A DNA stretch of 64,000 bases from Streptomyces sp. NBC_01669 (GCF_026339735.1 NZ_JAPEQG010000001.1:992001-1056000); one strand, 5' to 3'; counted from the stretch's first letter, positions 27,305 to 36,682 are shown. A program made the numbers and translations. The notes: generated by a model not told the origin, from the letters alone.

Positions 27305-28188
27305 CCACCACAGCAACTCCCGCTGCCGGAACACCCGATACGCTGCGCCGCCGCCCCGGCCTGCGCGGCCTCCGGGTCCTCGGCCAGGGCCCCATGTTCA
27401 GCGCAGCCGTCGTGGTCCTGGCCGCACTCGTCCTGGTCGCCGTCCTGGCACCCGTCCTCGCACCGCACGACCCCGAGTCGCTCGACCTGTCGGCGAGTCT
27501 GGTCGGGACCACCGGAGACCACTTCCTGGGCACCGACCAATCGGGGCGCGACGTCCTGTCCCGGCTGATCCATGGCGCGCGGACCGGTCTGTTCGGACCG
27601 CTGCTCGTCGTCGGTGTCTCCACGCTTCTCGGCACCCTGCTCGGCGTGGTCGCCGCCTGGCGCGGCGGCTGGGCGGACACGGTCCTGTCCCGGTCGATGG
27701 ACCTGGTCTTCGCGATCCCCGGACTGCTGCTCGCGATTCTCCTCGTGGCCGTGGTCGGCTCCGGCATGACCGCTCCGGTCATCGCCATGGCCGTGGCCTA
27801 CACCCCGTACGTGGGACGGCTGGTGCGAAGCATCGCGCGCCAGGAGAAGGCCCGTCCGTACATCGAGTCCTACCGGGTACAGGGCTGGTCCGGCTGGACG
27901 ATCTGCCTGCGGCACCTGCTGCCCAACATCGCGCCCACGGTCCTCGCCCAGTCCGCGATGAACTTCGGGTACGCGCTGATGGACCTGGCGGCGCTCTCCT
28001 TCCTCGGCTTCGGTGTGCAGCCGCCCACCGCCGACTGGGGCGCCATGATCAACGAGGGCCAATCGGCCCTCCAGCAGGGGGCGATGCTGCCCGCCCTCGC
28101 GCCGTCCGCGTGCATCGTGCTCGCCGTGGTGGCGTTCGGCATCGTCGGCGAGGGGCTCGCCGACCGGATCGCGAAGCGGGAACGGTGA
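27301..28188 (+). CDS. ABC transporter permease (OppC/DppC type)
   Basis: 295 aa. The N-terminal OppC_N segment and LAPHDPESLDLSASLVGTTG then HFLGTDQSGRDVLSRLIHGA identify the DppC subunit. The EAA-like loop is PYIESYRVQGWSGWTICLRH (about 185-205). Later hydrophobic segments include ALSFLGFGVQPPTADWGAMI. It pairs with the preceding permease, with an ATGA overlap. Confidence 0.92.
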   Translation: MTTTATPAAGTPDTLRRRPGLRGLRVLGQGPMFSAAVVVLAALVLVAVLAPVLAPHDPESLDLSASLVGTTGDHFLGTDQSGRDVLSRLIHGARTGLFGPLLVVGVSTLLGTLLGVVAAWRGGWADTVLSRSMDLVFAIPGLLLAILLVAVVGSGMTAPVIAMAVAYTPYVGRLVRSIARQEKARPYIESYRVQGWSGWTICLRHLLPNIAPTVLAQSAMNFGYALMDLAALSFLGFGVQPPTADWGAMINEGQSALQQGAMLPALAPSACIVLAVVAFGIVGEGLADRIAKRER

Positions 28189-29201
28189 GTGCCATGACCC
28201 AGGACAGCCCTCAGGTGCGAAGCACCGGGGACGGCTTCCCCGTACTCGACATCGACGGGCTCGGCGTACGGCTGCCGGACGGGCAGGCAGCCCGGCCGAT
28301 CCTGGACGGCGTCAGCCTCCGGGTCCAGCCGGGGGAAACGGTCGGCCTGGTCGGCGAGTCCGGCTCCGGCAAGTCGGTTGCCTGCCGCAGCGTGCTGGGG
28401 CTGCTGCCCGCCGGGGCGCGGACGAGTGGGACGGTACGGGTCGCCGGCCGGGACGTGCTGACCATGAACCGTACGGAGCTTGCCGCACTGCGGGCCCGGC
28501 AGGTGGCAATGGTCTTCCAGGACCCGCGCGCCGCCGTCAATCCGCTGCGCCGGGTCGGTGACTTCGTCACCGAGGGGCTGCGCGCATCCGGCATGCCCGC
28601 CGCCGCGGCCACCACCCGGGCCGAGGCTCTCCTCGACGCCGTGGGCATCCGCGATCCGCGGGGCGCGCTTCGCCGCTTTCCGCACCAGTTCTCCGGCGGC
28701 ATGCTCCAGCGGGTGGTCATCGCCGCGGCCCTCGCGAGCGAGCCCGCCCTGTTGGTCGCCGACGAACCGACCACGGCCCTGGACGTCACGACGCAGGCGG
28801 AGATCATCGCGATCCTCACGCGCCTGCGGGCCGAACAGGGCACCGGACTCCTCTTCGTCACCCACGATCTCGAACTGGCCTCGGCCATCTGCGACCGCGT
28901 GTACGTCATGTACGCGGGCCGGATCGTCGAGACCCGGGGCACCGACGAGCTGTTCGACCGGCCTCGCCATCCGTACACGTCGGGGCTGCTCGCCTGCACC
29001 CCCCGCATCGAACCGGGCGCACCGACCCCCCGGCCCATCCCCGGCCGTCCCGTCTCCCTCGCCGAGGCGCCGCCGGGGTGCGCCTTCGCGGCGCGCTGCG
29101 CGCACGCGCAGCCGCGCTGCTCCGAAGAGACCCCCGTACTGGCGCGGTACGGCGACGGTCTCACCGCGTGCCACCGCGCCGACGAAGGGATCACGCTGTG
29201 A
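28185..29201 (+). CDS. ABC transporter ATP-binding protein (OppD/DppD type)
   Basis: 338 aa from the GTG at 28185, whose GTGA overlaps the permease stop; an ATG 9 bases later is an alternative. Walker A is GESGSGKS (about residue 60), signature FSGGMLQRV, Walker B LLVADEPTTALD, switch FVTHD. The C-terminal oligopeptide-transporter domain has the cluster CAFAARCAHAQPRCSEETPV, which in DppD proteins binds an iron-sulfur cluster or metal; the function of that cluster here is inferred. Confidence 0.92.
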   Translation: MSAMTQDSPQVRSTGDGFPVLDIDGLGVRLPDGQAARPILDGVSLRVQPGETVGLVGESGSGKSVACRSVLGLLPAGARTSGTVRVAGRDVLTMNRTELAALRARQVAMVFQDPRAAVNPLRRVGDFVTEGLRASGMPAAAATTRAEALLDAVGIRDPRGALRRFPHQFSGGMLQRVVIAAALASEPALLVADEPTTALDVTTQAEIIAILTRLRAEQGTGLLFVTHDLELASAICDRVYVMYAGRIVETRGTDELFDRPRHPYTSGLLACTPRIEPGAPTPRPIPGRPVSLAEAPPGCAFAARCAHAQPRCSEETPVLARYGDGLTACHRADEGITL

Positions 29202-30010
29202 CCGGAACGACGAAGGGGCTCGTGGTCGACGGGCTGCGCAAACGGTACGGGGACCACACCGCGGTCGACGACGTGTCGTTCACCCTGGCACCGGGGTCCT
29301 CCCTGGCCGTCGTCGGCGAGTCCGGCAGCGGCAAGACGACGACCGTACGCATGCTGGTCGGCCTGGAGCGGCCGGACGGCGGCACCGTCCGCCTCGATGG
29401 CCAGGACCGGTCGGCCCGCCCCCGGAACCGATCCGAACGGCTGTCGCGCGCCCGTGAGATCCAGATGGTCTTCCAGGATCCGTACCTCTCCCTCGACCCG
29501 CGGGTGACGGTGGCCGGCTGTGTCGAGGAGGTCCTGCGCCTCCACACCCGGCTGAACGCGGACGCCCGGCGCTCCCGGGTCGCCGAACTGCTGAGCCAGG
29601 TCGGCCTCGGCGAACGGGAGGCCACGGCCCTGCCCCGACTGCTCTCCGGCGGGCAGCGCCAGCGCGTCGCCATCGCCCGGGCCCTGGCGGTCGAACCCCG
29701 CATCCTCATCCTCGACGAGGCGGTCGCAGCGCTCGACGTATCCATCCAGGCCCAGATCCTCGATCTGCTCGCCGCGATCCGGCGCGACTCGGGGATCGGC
29801 TACCTCTTCGTCACGCACGACCTCGCCGTGGTCCGGCACATCGCCGAGGAAGTCATCGTGCTCAAGTCGGGGCGGCTCGTGGAGGCCGGTCCGACGGACC
29901 GGGTGCTGGACGCCCCGGAGCATCCCTACACGCGCCTGCTCCTCGACTCCGTGCCCCGACGCGGCTGGAACCCGGCCCTCGCGGCACCGGGCCGCCGTGC
30001 CCTCGGCTGA
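29198..30010 (+). CDS. ABC transporter ATP-binding protein (OppF/DppF type)
   Basis: 270 aa from the GTG at 29198, overlapping the previous stop (GTGA). Walker A GESGSGKTTT, MVFQDPYLSLDPRVTV, signature LLSGGQRQRVAIARAL and Walker B ILILDEAVAALDVS are present. The usual DEPVSALD reads DEAVAALD, keeping the catalytic Glu. The C-terminal oligopeptide extension is shorter than in OppF and lacks the Cys cluster. It is the last gene of the operon, directly before a perfect terminator. Confidence 0.9.
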   Translation: MTGTTKGLVVDGLRKRYGDHTAVDDVSFTLAPGSSLAVVGESGSGKTTTVRMLVGLERPDGGTVRLDGQDRSARPRNRSERLSRAREIQMVFQDPYLSLDPRVTVAGCVEEVLRLHTRLNADARRSRVAELLSQVGLGEREATALPRLLSGGQRQRVAIARALAVEPRILILDEAVAALDVSIQAQILDLLAAIRRDSGIGYLFVTHDLAVVRHIAEEVIVLKSGRLVEAGPTDRVLDAPEHPYTRLLLDSVPRRGWNPALAAPGRRALG

Positions 30011-30017
30011 CGGACAC

Positions 30018-30063
30018 CGCAGGGAACGCCGCCTCGCGGGACCGCGCGGCGGCGTTCCCTGCG
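30018..30063 (+). terminator. Strong terminator ending the ABC operon
   Basis: A perfect 16-bp stem (30018-30033 with 30048-30063) and 14-nt loop, followed by a short T-run, begins 8 bases after the last stop codon. Confidence 0.9.
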
Positions 30064-30559
30064 TTTCGCCGGACCGCGTGCCCCGCGCCGACCACCGGTC
30101 GTGGGACAACCGGGCTTCACGCCGACGCGGTCAGACACGGCCTCCGACCTGCGTATCCGCACGTCGGAACGACAGGATCGGAACCTGCGCCCCCGTGGCC
30201 CCCAGGAGTGCGGGTCACCTGGACTGTCCACATACATCGAACCGTTCTGGGCAACGTCTGTGCACCGACATGCTCGCAGTTCGGTGGCGCGCACGGCGTG
30301 TGGTCCCCAACCGGGCCCCAGGACGGAGCTGCTGTCCAGCCGTCAGAGGCACAGGGCTTGCTGGTCCCGGCCCTGAGCGCTGTGCTGGTGCGTCCTTGTC
30401 GCCTCGGCTATGAGCAGTTACACAGTCAGGTCGCGCGGGAGGCCGGGACGGTGGACCAGCTGCTCGGCCGCCGGACGTTCGAGCAGGTCGATCGCGTGCT
30501 ACAGGCCTCACGTCCTTCGGCAGTTCAGATCACCGCCGTGAACTGGACCGACCACGCCG
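30064..30559. other. Intergenic region without a recognisable gene
   Basis: Open frames here have no motif I can assign. It precedes three minus-strand relics and is probably part of the same decayed insertion zone. Confidence 0.4.
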
Positions 30560-30945
30560 GTCGGTCCCTGGCCACTCCCGAAAACGGTCGAGGGGCCGTG
30601 GTGACCAGCTGTTCCTGGAACGCCTCGATCATGCGCGTGATCGCTGCGGTGGCCTTGGCCAGGGCCAGTTCGAGACGGCTGCGCTGGCGGGTGGCGGTCG
30701 TCAGCTAGCTTGAGGTAGGCGTCGCGGTCGGCGAGCTGGGCTTCCAGCGCGTCGAGTTGGCCGCGCAGGTTACTCTCCCGGGCCCGCAGTTCATCGACCT
30801 CGAAGGCTTCCTCGCCCAGCTCCGCGAGAACGCTCGGACAGCCGAGGTCCCCGAGCGCCAGCGCGTCCTGCGGCTCCTTCAAGGACGTCCTCGTCGGCCC
30901 CGAGAAGATCACCATCCGGCACCGCATACCCGTGCGTGAGCACAC
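30560..30945 (-). pseudogene. Frameshifted coiled-coil protein relic, possibly transposon-associated
   Basis: One frame gives FEVDELRARESNLRGQLDAL then EAQLADRDAYLK. A neighbouring frame carries on as TATRQRSRLELALAKATAAI and TRMIEAFQEQLVTTAPRPF. Joined, they make a long amphipathic coiled coil such as occurs in accessory proteins of Tn554-like transposons. The family is not certain. No complete gene remains. Confidence 0.45.
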
Positions 30946-30988
30946 CGCCGACGACCAACATCAAGATCAAGACGCTACGGAGGGTGAC

Positions 30989-31318
30989 TCATGCCCGAGT
31001 TACCCATTGCGTTGGGGGCGCGATCGCCGATCCCTGCGGGGTCCCGCGATCCCGTTGCTGCACCGAGCCGTCCGCTTTCGCCAGCGGTGCCGCAAGCCAC
31101 CGCTTGACATACAACAGGACCCATTTCCCGTCCGCGTCGACATGTCGCTCGACGGCCTCGAGCATCAGCTCATGGTCCACGCTGTCGAAGAACGCCCGGA
31201 TGATGTCGAGATCGACAACCCAGTCGTTCCGCCAACAACGCCGCCGGCAAGTCTCCACCGCGCGGCGTGGCCCCGCGCTGACCGCCATGCCGAAGCCGTA
31301 GGCAAGACCGCTGGACAA
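30989..31318 (-). pseudogene. Group II intron reverse transcriptase/maturase fragment
   Basis: RNDWVVDLDIIRAFFDSVDH, then LLYVKRWLAAPL and QQRDRGTPQGSAI, are RT motifs 2-4 (the VDLDIxxFFDSVDH and RGTPQGxxxSP blocks) of intron-encoded LtrA proteins. The fragment stops before the YxDD active site, and no maturase domain follows. No intact intron RNA core was recognised. Confidence 0.8.
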
Positions 31319-31350
31319 GACTGGCCCGGGCCCCTTGGCCCGGGCCAGTC
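31319..31350 (-). terminator. Terminator downstream of the phosphodiester glycosidase
   Basis: A perfect 14-bp stem (31319-31332 with 31337-31350) with a 4-nt loop lies 19 bases past the stop of the minus-strand gene. Confidence 0.85.
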
Positions 31351-31368
31351 GCCACTGTGGTGGCAGCG

Positions 31369-32664
31369 TCAGCCCTTGCCGCCGCGGTATGGGGTGTTCA
31401 TGAAGACAAGGGCGTCGCCGACGGCCCGCTCGGTTGTCCCGCTCGGCCGGTTGACCAGTGCGCCCTCGACCGACATGGCGGTGGAGCCGCCACCGTCAAG
31501 GTTGACCGCGTCGCGCATGCCCAGCGCCTGAGCGACAGCAGCAGTCTCGTCCATCGTGGTGCCCACGCTGGTGGTCATGCGACCATCGATCGTCGCAAGC
31601 ACGATCTTTCCGTCTTGCGTCGTGCCGGCGATGGTACGGGGGTTGCGCGCGAAGAAGCTGCCCGAACCGGCCGGTACCACGATCTGCCCGTCCGCCGTGA
31701 GCCGGTAGCGGCCGTTCACACCGAACAGCCCCTTGCGTACGGGGAGTTCCTCACCCTGCTCGTTGATCAGGGTGGAGGTCACCTTGAGGCTGCCCTGTCT
31801 TGCGACCTGCAGCAGGGACGCCGCATCCCGGCCCATCGCCTGCAGAGACGTCTGGCTGTCCGTCAGCTCCGTGCCACGAGTCGTCGAGGTACGCACCACG
31901 CAGCCGTGCCGGTCGAGAACGACCTCCACGCCGGCCCCGGACGGGGTGGCGCTGGCGAACTCGGGGGTGAACTGAACCACATCGCCGGGCAGGGTGCACT
32001 GGGTCTGGTCGGTGAGGCCGGAGCAAGCGCCCGGAACCACCGGCGGGTGGTTGATGTACTCCAGCGGCAATGTGGCCTCGGTCTGCCGGTTCTGCACGCT
32101 ACTGGACCAGCTCAGTTTGCCCATGAGGACCCGGTTGCTATTGGCGTCCACGACGAAGTTGACCTCATCGCTGCCTCGGGTGGGCTCGCTGAGGAGTTTC
32201 CCGCCGTACAGGCCAAGGCCCACCGGGTCGCCTGGGTACTGCATGCTGGCGGTGAAGGTGAAGAAGGAGGCATTGACCCCGGCCAGGGCGCCGGAGGAGC
32301 GGACGAGGTCCGTGGTCTTCTCGGTCTTGGCCAAGTCCGGCCCATAGGTGGCCTCCAGGTGCCCATGGGTCTTGTGGGGGTCGATCGTCAGTACGTTGAC
32401 CACCCACGGGCCGCGCGTCGTGGTGTTGATCTGGCCGGCCTGAGCGGGCTCGGTCCCACGGACGATGCGGGTCAGTGTGACACCGTCGGCCAAGGTCTGG
32501 CTGCTGCGAGTCTCTTCCAGATTGGCATCGCCCAGCGGAAGGGATGCGTCAGCGGCAGCGGCTTGGCTGGTCGGGACAAGAACGAGGGACCAAGCGGCCG
32601 TCGCAGCTGCCGCGACCGCTGCGGCACGCTTGAGCCGGAAAGCATATCGGGAGTGGGAAGTCAT
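31369..32664 (-). CDS. Secreted phosphodiester glycosidase (NAGPA domain)
   Basis: 431 aa. Residues 1-38 form a signal peptide (LKRAAAVAAAATAAWSLVLV, cleaved near SQA-AAA). The NAGPA fold is recognised from ALAGVNASFFTFTASMQYPG near 130 and the C-terminal DAVNLDGGGSTAMSVEGALV (about 388-407), the conserved Asp/Gly motif of this hydrolase family. Mammalian NAGPA uncovers mannose-6-phosphate; bacterial forms act on cell-wall or exopolysaccharide phosphodiesters, so an envelope or extracellular polymer substrate is likely. GC is slightly lower upstream. It is monocistronic with its own terminator. Confidence 0.85.
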   Translation of the reverse strand: MTSHSRYAFRLKRAAAVAAAATAAWSLVLVPTSQAAAADASLPLGDANLEETRSSQTLADGVTLTRIVRGTEPAQAGQINTTTRGPWVVNVLTIDPHKTHGHLEATYGPDLAKTEKTTDLVRSSGALAGVNASFFTFTASMQYPGDPVGLGLYGGKLLSEPTRGSDEVNFVVDANSNRVLMGKLSWSSSVQNRQTEATLPLEYINHPPVVPGACSGLTDQTQCTLPGDVVQFTPEFASATPSGAGVEVVLDRHGCVVRTSTTRGTELTDSQTSLQAMGRDAASLLQVARQGSLKVTSTLINEQGEELPVRKGLFGVNGRYRLTADGQIVVPAGSGSFFARNPRTIAGTTQDGKIVLATIDGRMTTSVGTTMDETAAVAQALGMRDAVNLDGGGSTAMSVEGALVNRPSGTTERAVGDALVFMNTPYRGGKG

Positions 32665-33095
32665 GCCGACGAGCTTCTTTGGCTTGGGAAAACTTTACCG
32701 CGTTGGTAGTTGATCGATTGGCGGCAGGCGGATTAATCATCCAGTGCGGTTCTGTATTTTCATCGTTGGCATGCCTTTTAAGTGCCTGATTAGCTGACTC
32801 TTCGTTATTGCGGCGGGAAGAGAGGGTTGCACCGTTCCCGTAGAGCGTCCGCTTTGATGGCTCTTCGTAGATAAGCCTGGGTGAGCCGCTTTTCGGGCAG
32901 CCGAACCGTTGCAGATGGGTCACCTTCAGCGGGTGGGTCTATTGAGACACCACGCTTCCAGCGCGCCTGTCGTCGCTGAGCTTCCCCGTCGGCAACGCGT
33001 CGTGCATCCGGTCTCGACCTGCCTGCTCACTGTGAGGCGACCGCTCTGGCCACAGGGCCGCGCCAAGTGCTGCGGGAAAATCCGAGCGCGACCCG
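32665..33095. other. AT-richer intergenic region
   Basis: The region is notably AT-rich for this window (for example 32700-32800) and probably holds the promoter of the glycosidase gene. No gene was recognised. Confidence 0.45.
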
Positions 33096-33370
33096 TCAGC
33101 GACACCGGCCGGGCTTGAGCCGGGCGGCCTGGCGCGTCAGGTAATCGCGCTCGGCGAGGTTGGGTGCCTCGTGGGCCGCCTCGGCGTACAGCCGTGCCGC
33201 CGTCGCCAGGTCGCCGTCGCGCTCGGTTGAGCCGGACGACCGGGCTGTCGGTCAGGCGCGCGAGCTCGTAGTACCGCTCGACGATCGGCACCCAGTCGGT
33301 CTCCTCGGCGGTGGGCGCGTCGGCGTGGAGTGCCGCGATGGCGGCCTGGGCCTGGAACTCGAAGGGCGGC
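33096..33370 (-). pseudogene. ECF sigma factor C-terminal relic with internal deletion
   Basis: The remnant gives FQAQAAIAALHADAPTAEET then WVPIVERYYELARLTDSPVV and RLNRA, joined out of frame to ERDGDLATAARLYAEAAHEA and NLAERDYLTRQAARLKPGRC. These are the two ends of the TPR-like C-terminal domain of DUF6596-type ECF sigma factors. The central TPR part and the sigma2/sigma4 domains are absent, so no functional factor is made. It abuts the 3' end of the kinase gene. Confidence 0.75.
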
Positions 33371-33372
33371 CG

Positions 33373-35346
33373 TTACGGCGTCGGTGGGGTGGCCCTCAGG
33401 TCGGGGAGGTGCTTGCGGAGGGATTTGGTCCAGGTGCCGTCCGAGATCATCTTCTGCAGTGCGGTGTCGATGCGCTGCTTGAGGGGGCTGTTGTGGGGGA
33501 TGCCGATGCCGTAGCGCTCGTCGGACATCTGGAAGCCGCCGAGCTTGAACCTGCCAGGTTCCCGGGCGGCGTAGCCGGCGAGGATGGTGTCGTCGGTGGT
33601 GACGGCGTCCACGGAGCCGTTGGCCAGGTCGCCCAGGCAGAGCGCATACGTTTCGCGGGGCAGGAGCTCTGCCTGTGGGGCGTACTTCGTCTGGATGTTG
33701 AGGGCGGAGACCGAGCCCGTGACTGCGCAGACCTTCTTGTCGTTCAGGTTCCCCGGCACCTGGATCGACGTGTCGTCCGCGCGCACCAGGACGTCCTGGT
33801 GGGCCGCGAGGTAGGGGCCGGCGAAGTCGATGCGCTTGTCCCGTTCGTCGGTGATCGTGTACGAGGCCACGATGAAGTCGACGTCGCCGTGCTCGAGTTG
33901 GGTCTCGCGCAGGCTGCTGGCGACCTCCTTCCACACGATGTGGGCGGAGTCGTAGCCGAGGGACGCGGCGACGTACTTGGCCACGTCGATGTCGAAGCCC
34001 GCGTACGTGCCGTCCGTCGCCCGGAAGTCGAGGCCGGGCTGGTCGGGCTTGATGCCGATGGTGATCTTCTTGCCGTCGGCCGGGCCGTTGCCCCCTGTGC
34101 CGCCTCCGGTGGCGGCGGGAGCGGTGCTGCCCGGCGTGCCGGTTCCGGTTCCCGGGGAGAAGCCGCCGCCGGCGTTGTCGTTGCCGGAACCGTTGCCGTC
34201 GGGCAGCAGGGCCCACAGGAGGACGCCGGCCCCTGCCAGGGCGCCGACGGCGTAGGCGTACGCGCGGCCGTTCCTGCGGCGGGCGGCCGGTGGCGTGGTG
34301 GGCGGTACGGGCGGCTGCGCCGGTTGTGGGTCGGCCGGGTGGGGTGGGGCGATCCGGTACGAGGTCGGGTCGGTGGCGGGGGCAACGGCTGTATGAGGAG
34401 CTGGGGTTGACTCCGGCCCGGGGGCGGACGGCGGTTCGTCCTCGCGGGCGGACGGTGTGCGGGCCTCCGGGGTGGCGGGGGCTCCAGCGGCGGGCCGTGC
34501 CGGTGTCCGGGGTGCTGCGGCCGCCTCCGCCTCCGCTTCCGCGAGCATCCGGTCCAGCGCCTCGGCGTCCGGGCGGGCCGCGGCGTCGCGTACTAGGACG
34601 GACGTCAGCGCCTCGGCCAGCGGGCCGGCCTTGCGCGGCAGCGGGACGTCCTCACTGAGGACCGCCGCGAGCGTGGCGAGGGTGTTGGCGCGGCGCAGCG
34701 GGTGGTGGCCCTCGACGGCGACGTAGAGGGTCATGGCCAGGGACCACAGGTCGGCCGCAGGGCCTCCGTCCTGGCCGGCGACGCGCTCGGGGGCCATGTA
34801 GTCGGGGGTGCCGATGACGGACCCGGCGGCGGTCAGCACGGTGGCGCCTGGGACGGTCGCGATGCCGAAGTCGGTGAGGACGGGGCGGCCGTCGGGGCGC
34901 AGCAGGATGTTGGGAGGTTTGATGTCGCGGTGCTGGATGTCCGCCGCGTGGGCCGCGCGCAGTCCGGCCAGCACCCCTCGACCCAGGGCGGCGGCCTCGG
35001 CGGGGGTGAGGGTTCCGCCGTCAAGGCGGTCGTGGAGCGAACCGCCGGGGACCAGTTCCATGACGAGCCACGGGTAGGTGTGCTCGCCGCCGTCCACGAT
35101 GTGGTGGATGGTCACCACGTTGGGGTGCACGATGCGCGCGAGCGCCCTGGCCTCGCGCAGGACGCGGGCCCGCAGGGCGGCCGCCGCCTCGGGGTCGTAC
35201 TCGGCGAGTGAGGGATCCGGCGGCCGCACCTCCTTGAGCGCCACCTCACGGTGCAGCGCCAGGTCGCGTGCCCGCCACACCAGCCCCATGCCGCCACCGC
35301 CGAGCCGCTCCAGCAGCTCGAAACGGTCGTCGATCACCCGCGCCAC
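33373..35346 (-). CDS. Transmembrane Ser/Thr kinase fused to an amino-acid-type solute-binding domain
   Basis: 657 aa from the GTG at 35346. The kinase domain spans about 1-265: P-loop LGGGGMGLVW, VALKEV lysine, catalytic loop QHRDIKPPNILL (Pro where Ala is usual), DFG in VLTDFGIAT and APE in YMAPERV. A Pro/Ala-rich linker follows, then one membrane segment (AYAYAVGALAGAGVLLWALL, about 392-412) and a Gly-rich stalk. The external SBP_bac_3 domain (about 435-650) contains GTYAGFDIDVAKYVAASLGY and DVDFIVASYTITDERDKRID, as in glutamine-binding proteins. A cell-surface receptor kinase that senses a small solute is inferred. It is followed by a decayed ECF gene. Confidence 0.88.
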   Translation of the reverse strand: MARVIDDRFELLERLGGGGMGLVWRARDLALHREVALKEVRPPDPSLAEYDPEAAAALRARVLREARALARIVHPNVVTIHHIVDGGEHTYPWLVMELVPGGSLHDRLDGGTLTPAEAAALGRGVLAGLRAAHAADIQHRDIKPPNILLRPDGRPVLTDFGIATVPGATVLTAAGSVIGTPDYMAPERVAGQDGGPAADLWSLAMTLYVAVEGHHPLRRANTLATLAAVLSEDVPLPRKAGPLAEALTSVLVRDAAARPDAEALDRMLAEAEAEAAAAPRTPARPAAGAPATPEARTPSAREDEPPSAPGPESTPAPHTAVAPATDPTSYRIAPPHPADPQPAQPPVPPTTPPAARRRNGRAYAYAVGALAGAGVLLWALLPDGNGSGNDNAGGGFSPGTGTGTPGSTAPAATGGGTGGNGPADGKKITIGIKPDQPGLDFRATDGTYAGFDIDVAKYVAASLGYDSAHIVWKEVASSLRETQLEHGDVDFIVASYTITDERDKRIDFAGPYLAAHQDVLVRADDTSIQVPGNLNDKKVCAVTGSVSALNIQTKYAPQAELLPRETYALCLGDLANGSVDAVTTDDTILAGYAAREPGRFKLGGFQMSDERYGIGIPHNSPLKQRIDTALQKMISDGTWTKSLRKHLPDLRATPPTP

Positions 35347-35497
35347 GCCGCCCCCCTGTGCCCTTGACGAGGGTCCCGGCCACGGTCGTCGTGCGCTTCC
35401 CGGACCCTCGGCCGATGCCCTGCCCGACTCTGCCACAGAAGTCAGGGGCCGGGCAGCGGGATGTGATCGGTTGCGGAAATGAGGCCTGTTCGCAGCC

Positions 35498-35548
35498 GTG
35501 ATCTCGGTTTCCGCGACCGTCGAGGCCGGTCGCGGAAACCGAGATCAC
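35498..35548. terminator. 21-bp perfect hairpin
   Basis: Arms 35498-35518 and 35528-35548 pair perfectly around a 9-nt loop. It lies upstream of the kinase gene and downstream of a hydrolase relic on the same strand, whose terminator it probably was. Confidence 0.75.
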
Positions 35549-35565
35549 GACTCATCGAAACTCGT

Positions 35566-35690
35566 TCAGTCCGCCTGCGGGGCGTGGATCGCGGCGAAGG
35601 CCAGGAGGGCTGCGGCGGTCCGTGGTGGATCCTCGTACATGGGTGAGTGTCCGATATCGGGCAGCAACTCGGCTGGGGAGCGACCGGATT
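35566..35690 (-). pseudogene. Alpha/beta-hydrolase C-terminal relic
   Basis: About 40 codons read AELLPDIGHSPMYEDPPRTA then ALLAFAAIHAPQAD before the stop. The GHSPMYEDP segment is the catalytic-His loop of alpha/beta hydrolases. Nothing upstream belongs to the family; sequence from an IS4-type relic follows instead. Confidence 0.6.
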
Positions 35691-35781
35691 GGGCGACCGC
35701 CGGTCAATCCAGGTTGACGCCGATCGGGGTGGGTGGGAGCGCTGGGAGCGGGAGAGGGCTCCCAGCGCGCTCCCGGAAACG

Positions 35782-35813
35782 CTTCAGGGGCCGTTCGAAA
35801 ACGGCCCCTGAAG
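35782..35813. repeat. 14-bp perfect hairpin within the IS4 relic zone
   Basis: CTTCAGGGGCCGTT pairs with AACGGCCCCTGAAG around CGAA. It interrupts the minus-strand transposase-like frame and could be a terminator or part of a small inserted repeat. Confidence 0.7.
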
Positions 35814-35829
35814 TGCGACATCCGGTCGT

Positions 35830-36208
35830 ACGGATCGCGCAGGCGGGTCCGCGCAGCAGGTCGAACAGGGCCCGCACCGGGCGGACACCGAGCCGGCAGC
35901 GGGCGTGCCACAGCGCGGTCGCGGTCACTTCAACCAGCGGGAGCCCCACCAGGGCGCCGGTGAGCTTGCGCCATACCTCGCGATAGCCGCAGTCCTCGAA
36001 CAGGGCCGCGGCCAACAGCAGGTAGACCACCACCCCGTGCGGGCAGCTTCCGCAGCCGCTGCTGGACCGTTCCGCACTCGACAAGCACGGCATCGACCAG
36101 CTCGAACGGAACGATCCTGGTCAACTCGCCCAGGTGGCCCGGTGCATAGAGCCCTTCGGCCACCGTGACCACGCGCGTGATGGCAGACTGTCCGGACAGC
36201 GGAGCCAC
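35830..36208 (-). pseudogene. IS4-family transposase N-terminal relic, frameshifted
   Basis: One frame reads ITRVVTVAEGLYAPGHLGEL then TRIVPFELVDAVLVECGTVQ and RLRKLPAR. After a slip near 36030 it continues VVVYLLLAAALFEDCGYREV, WRKLTGALVGLPLVEVTATA and LWHARCRLGVRPVRALFDLL. This is the N-terminal domain of actinobacterial IS4 transposases. The DDE catalytic domain is missing. Confidence 0.75.
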
Positions 36209-36281
36209 CGGTGAGTGAACGGTTGTCTTGGTCGACTGCCAGTTCTACCGAGGCTCCGCTTCCTACATCCGGCAAACCCAC

Positions 36282-36682
36282 AGATCACAACCGCCTGGAC
36301 CGTCGCACTCAAGCCGTAACTTCACGGCCTTGCCCTTTAGGTACCCGACAAAAGGTGCCTGACCTGGTCTTTCGCCCGTCAGGTGCCTTTGCTCGCCCCG
36401 TCAGGTCGGGGACCGGCCTACGCCGTGACTCCCAGTTCCTCCTAGCCCTGTCCCGTTCCTGACCAGCCAGGACAAGGCTCCGGGTGTGCCGAAGGCGTAA
36501 GGCCGCTGGGCCATAGGCCGCCCGCAGCCTGCCCCGGGGGCCTGACGTCGGCGGACACCTCCGACTGGGGGTGGTGATGTGACGCGCGCCACGCGATTGT
36601 GTCCGCAGGGCCGCTGCCCAGGACATCCCTGGCCGCCCGGCGCCCCCCGCACGTACCATGCCGACACGAGAGGGGCTCCGAT
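36282..36682. other. Structured intergenic sequence of unknown type
   Basis: No gene recognised. It contains near-inverted copies (AAAGGTGCCTGAC at about 36353 and GTCAGGTGCCTTT at about 36379) and repeated GTCAGG motifs, suggesting a folded RNA or decayed element end. It also includes the promoter region of the histidine kinase. Confidence 0.4.
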
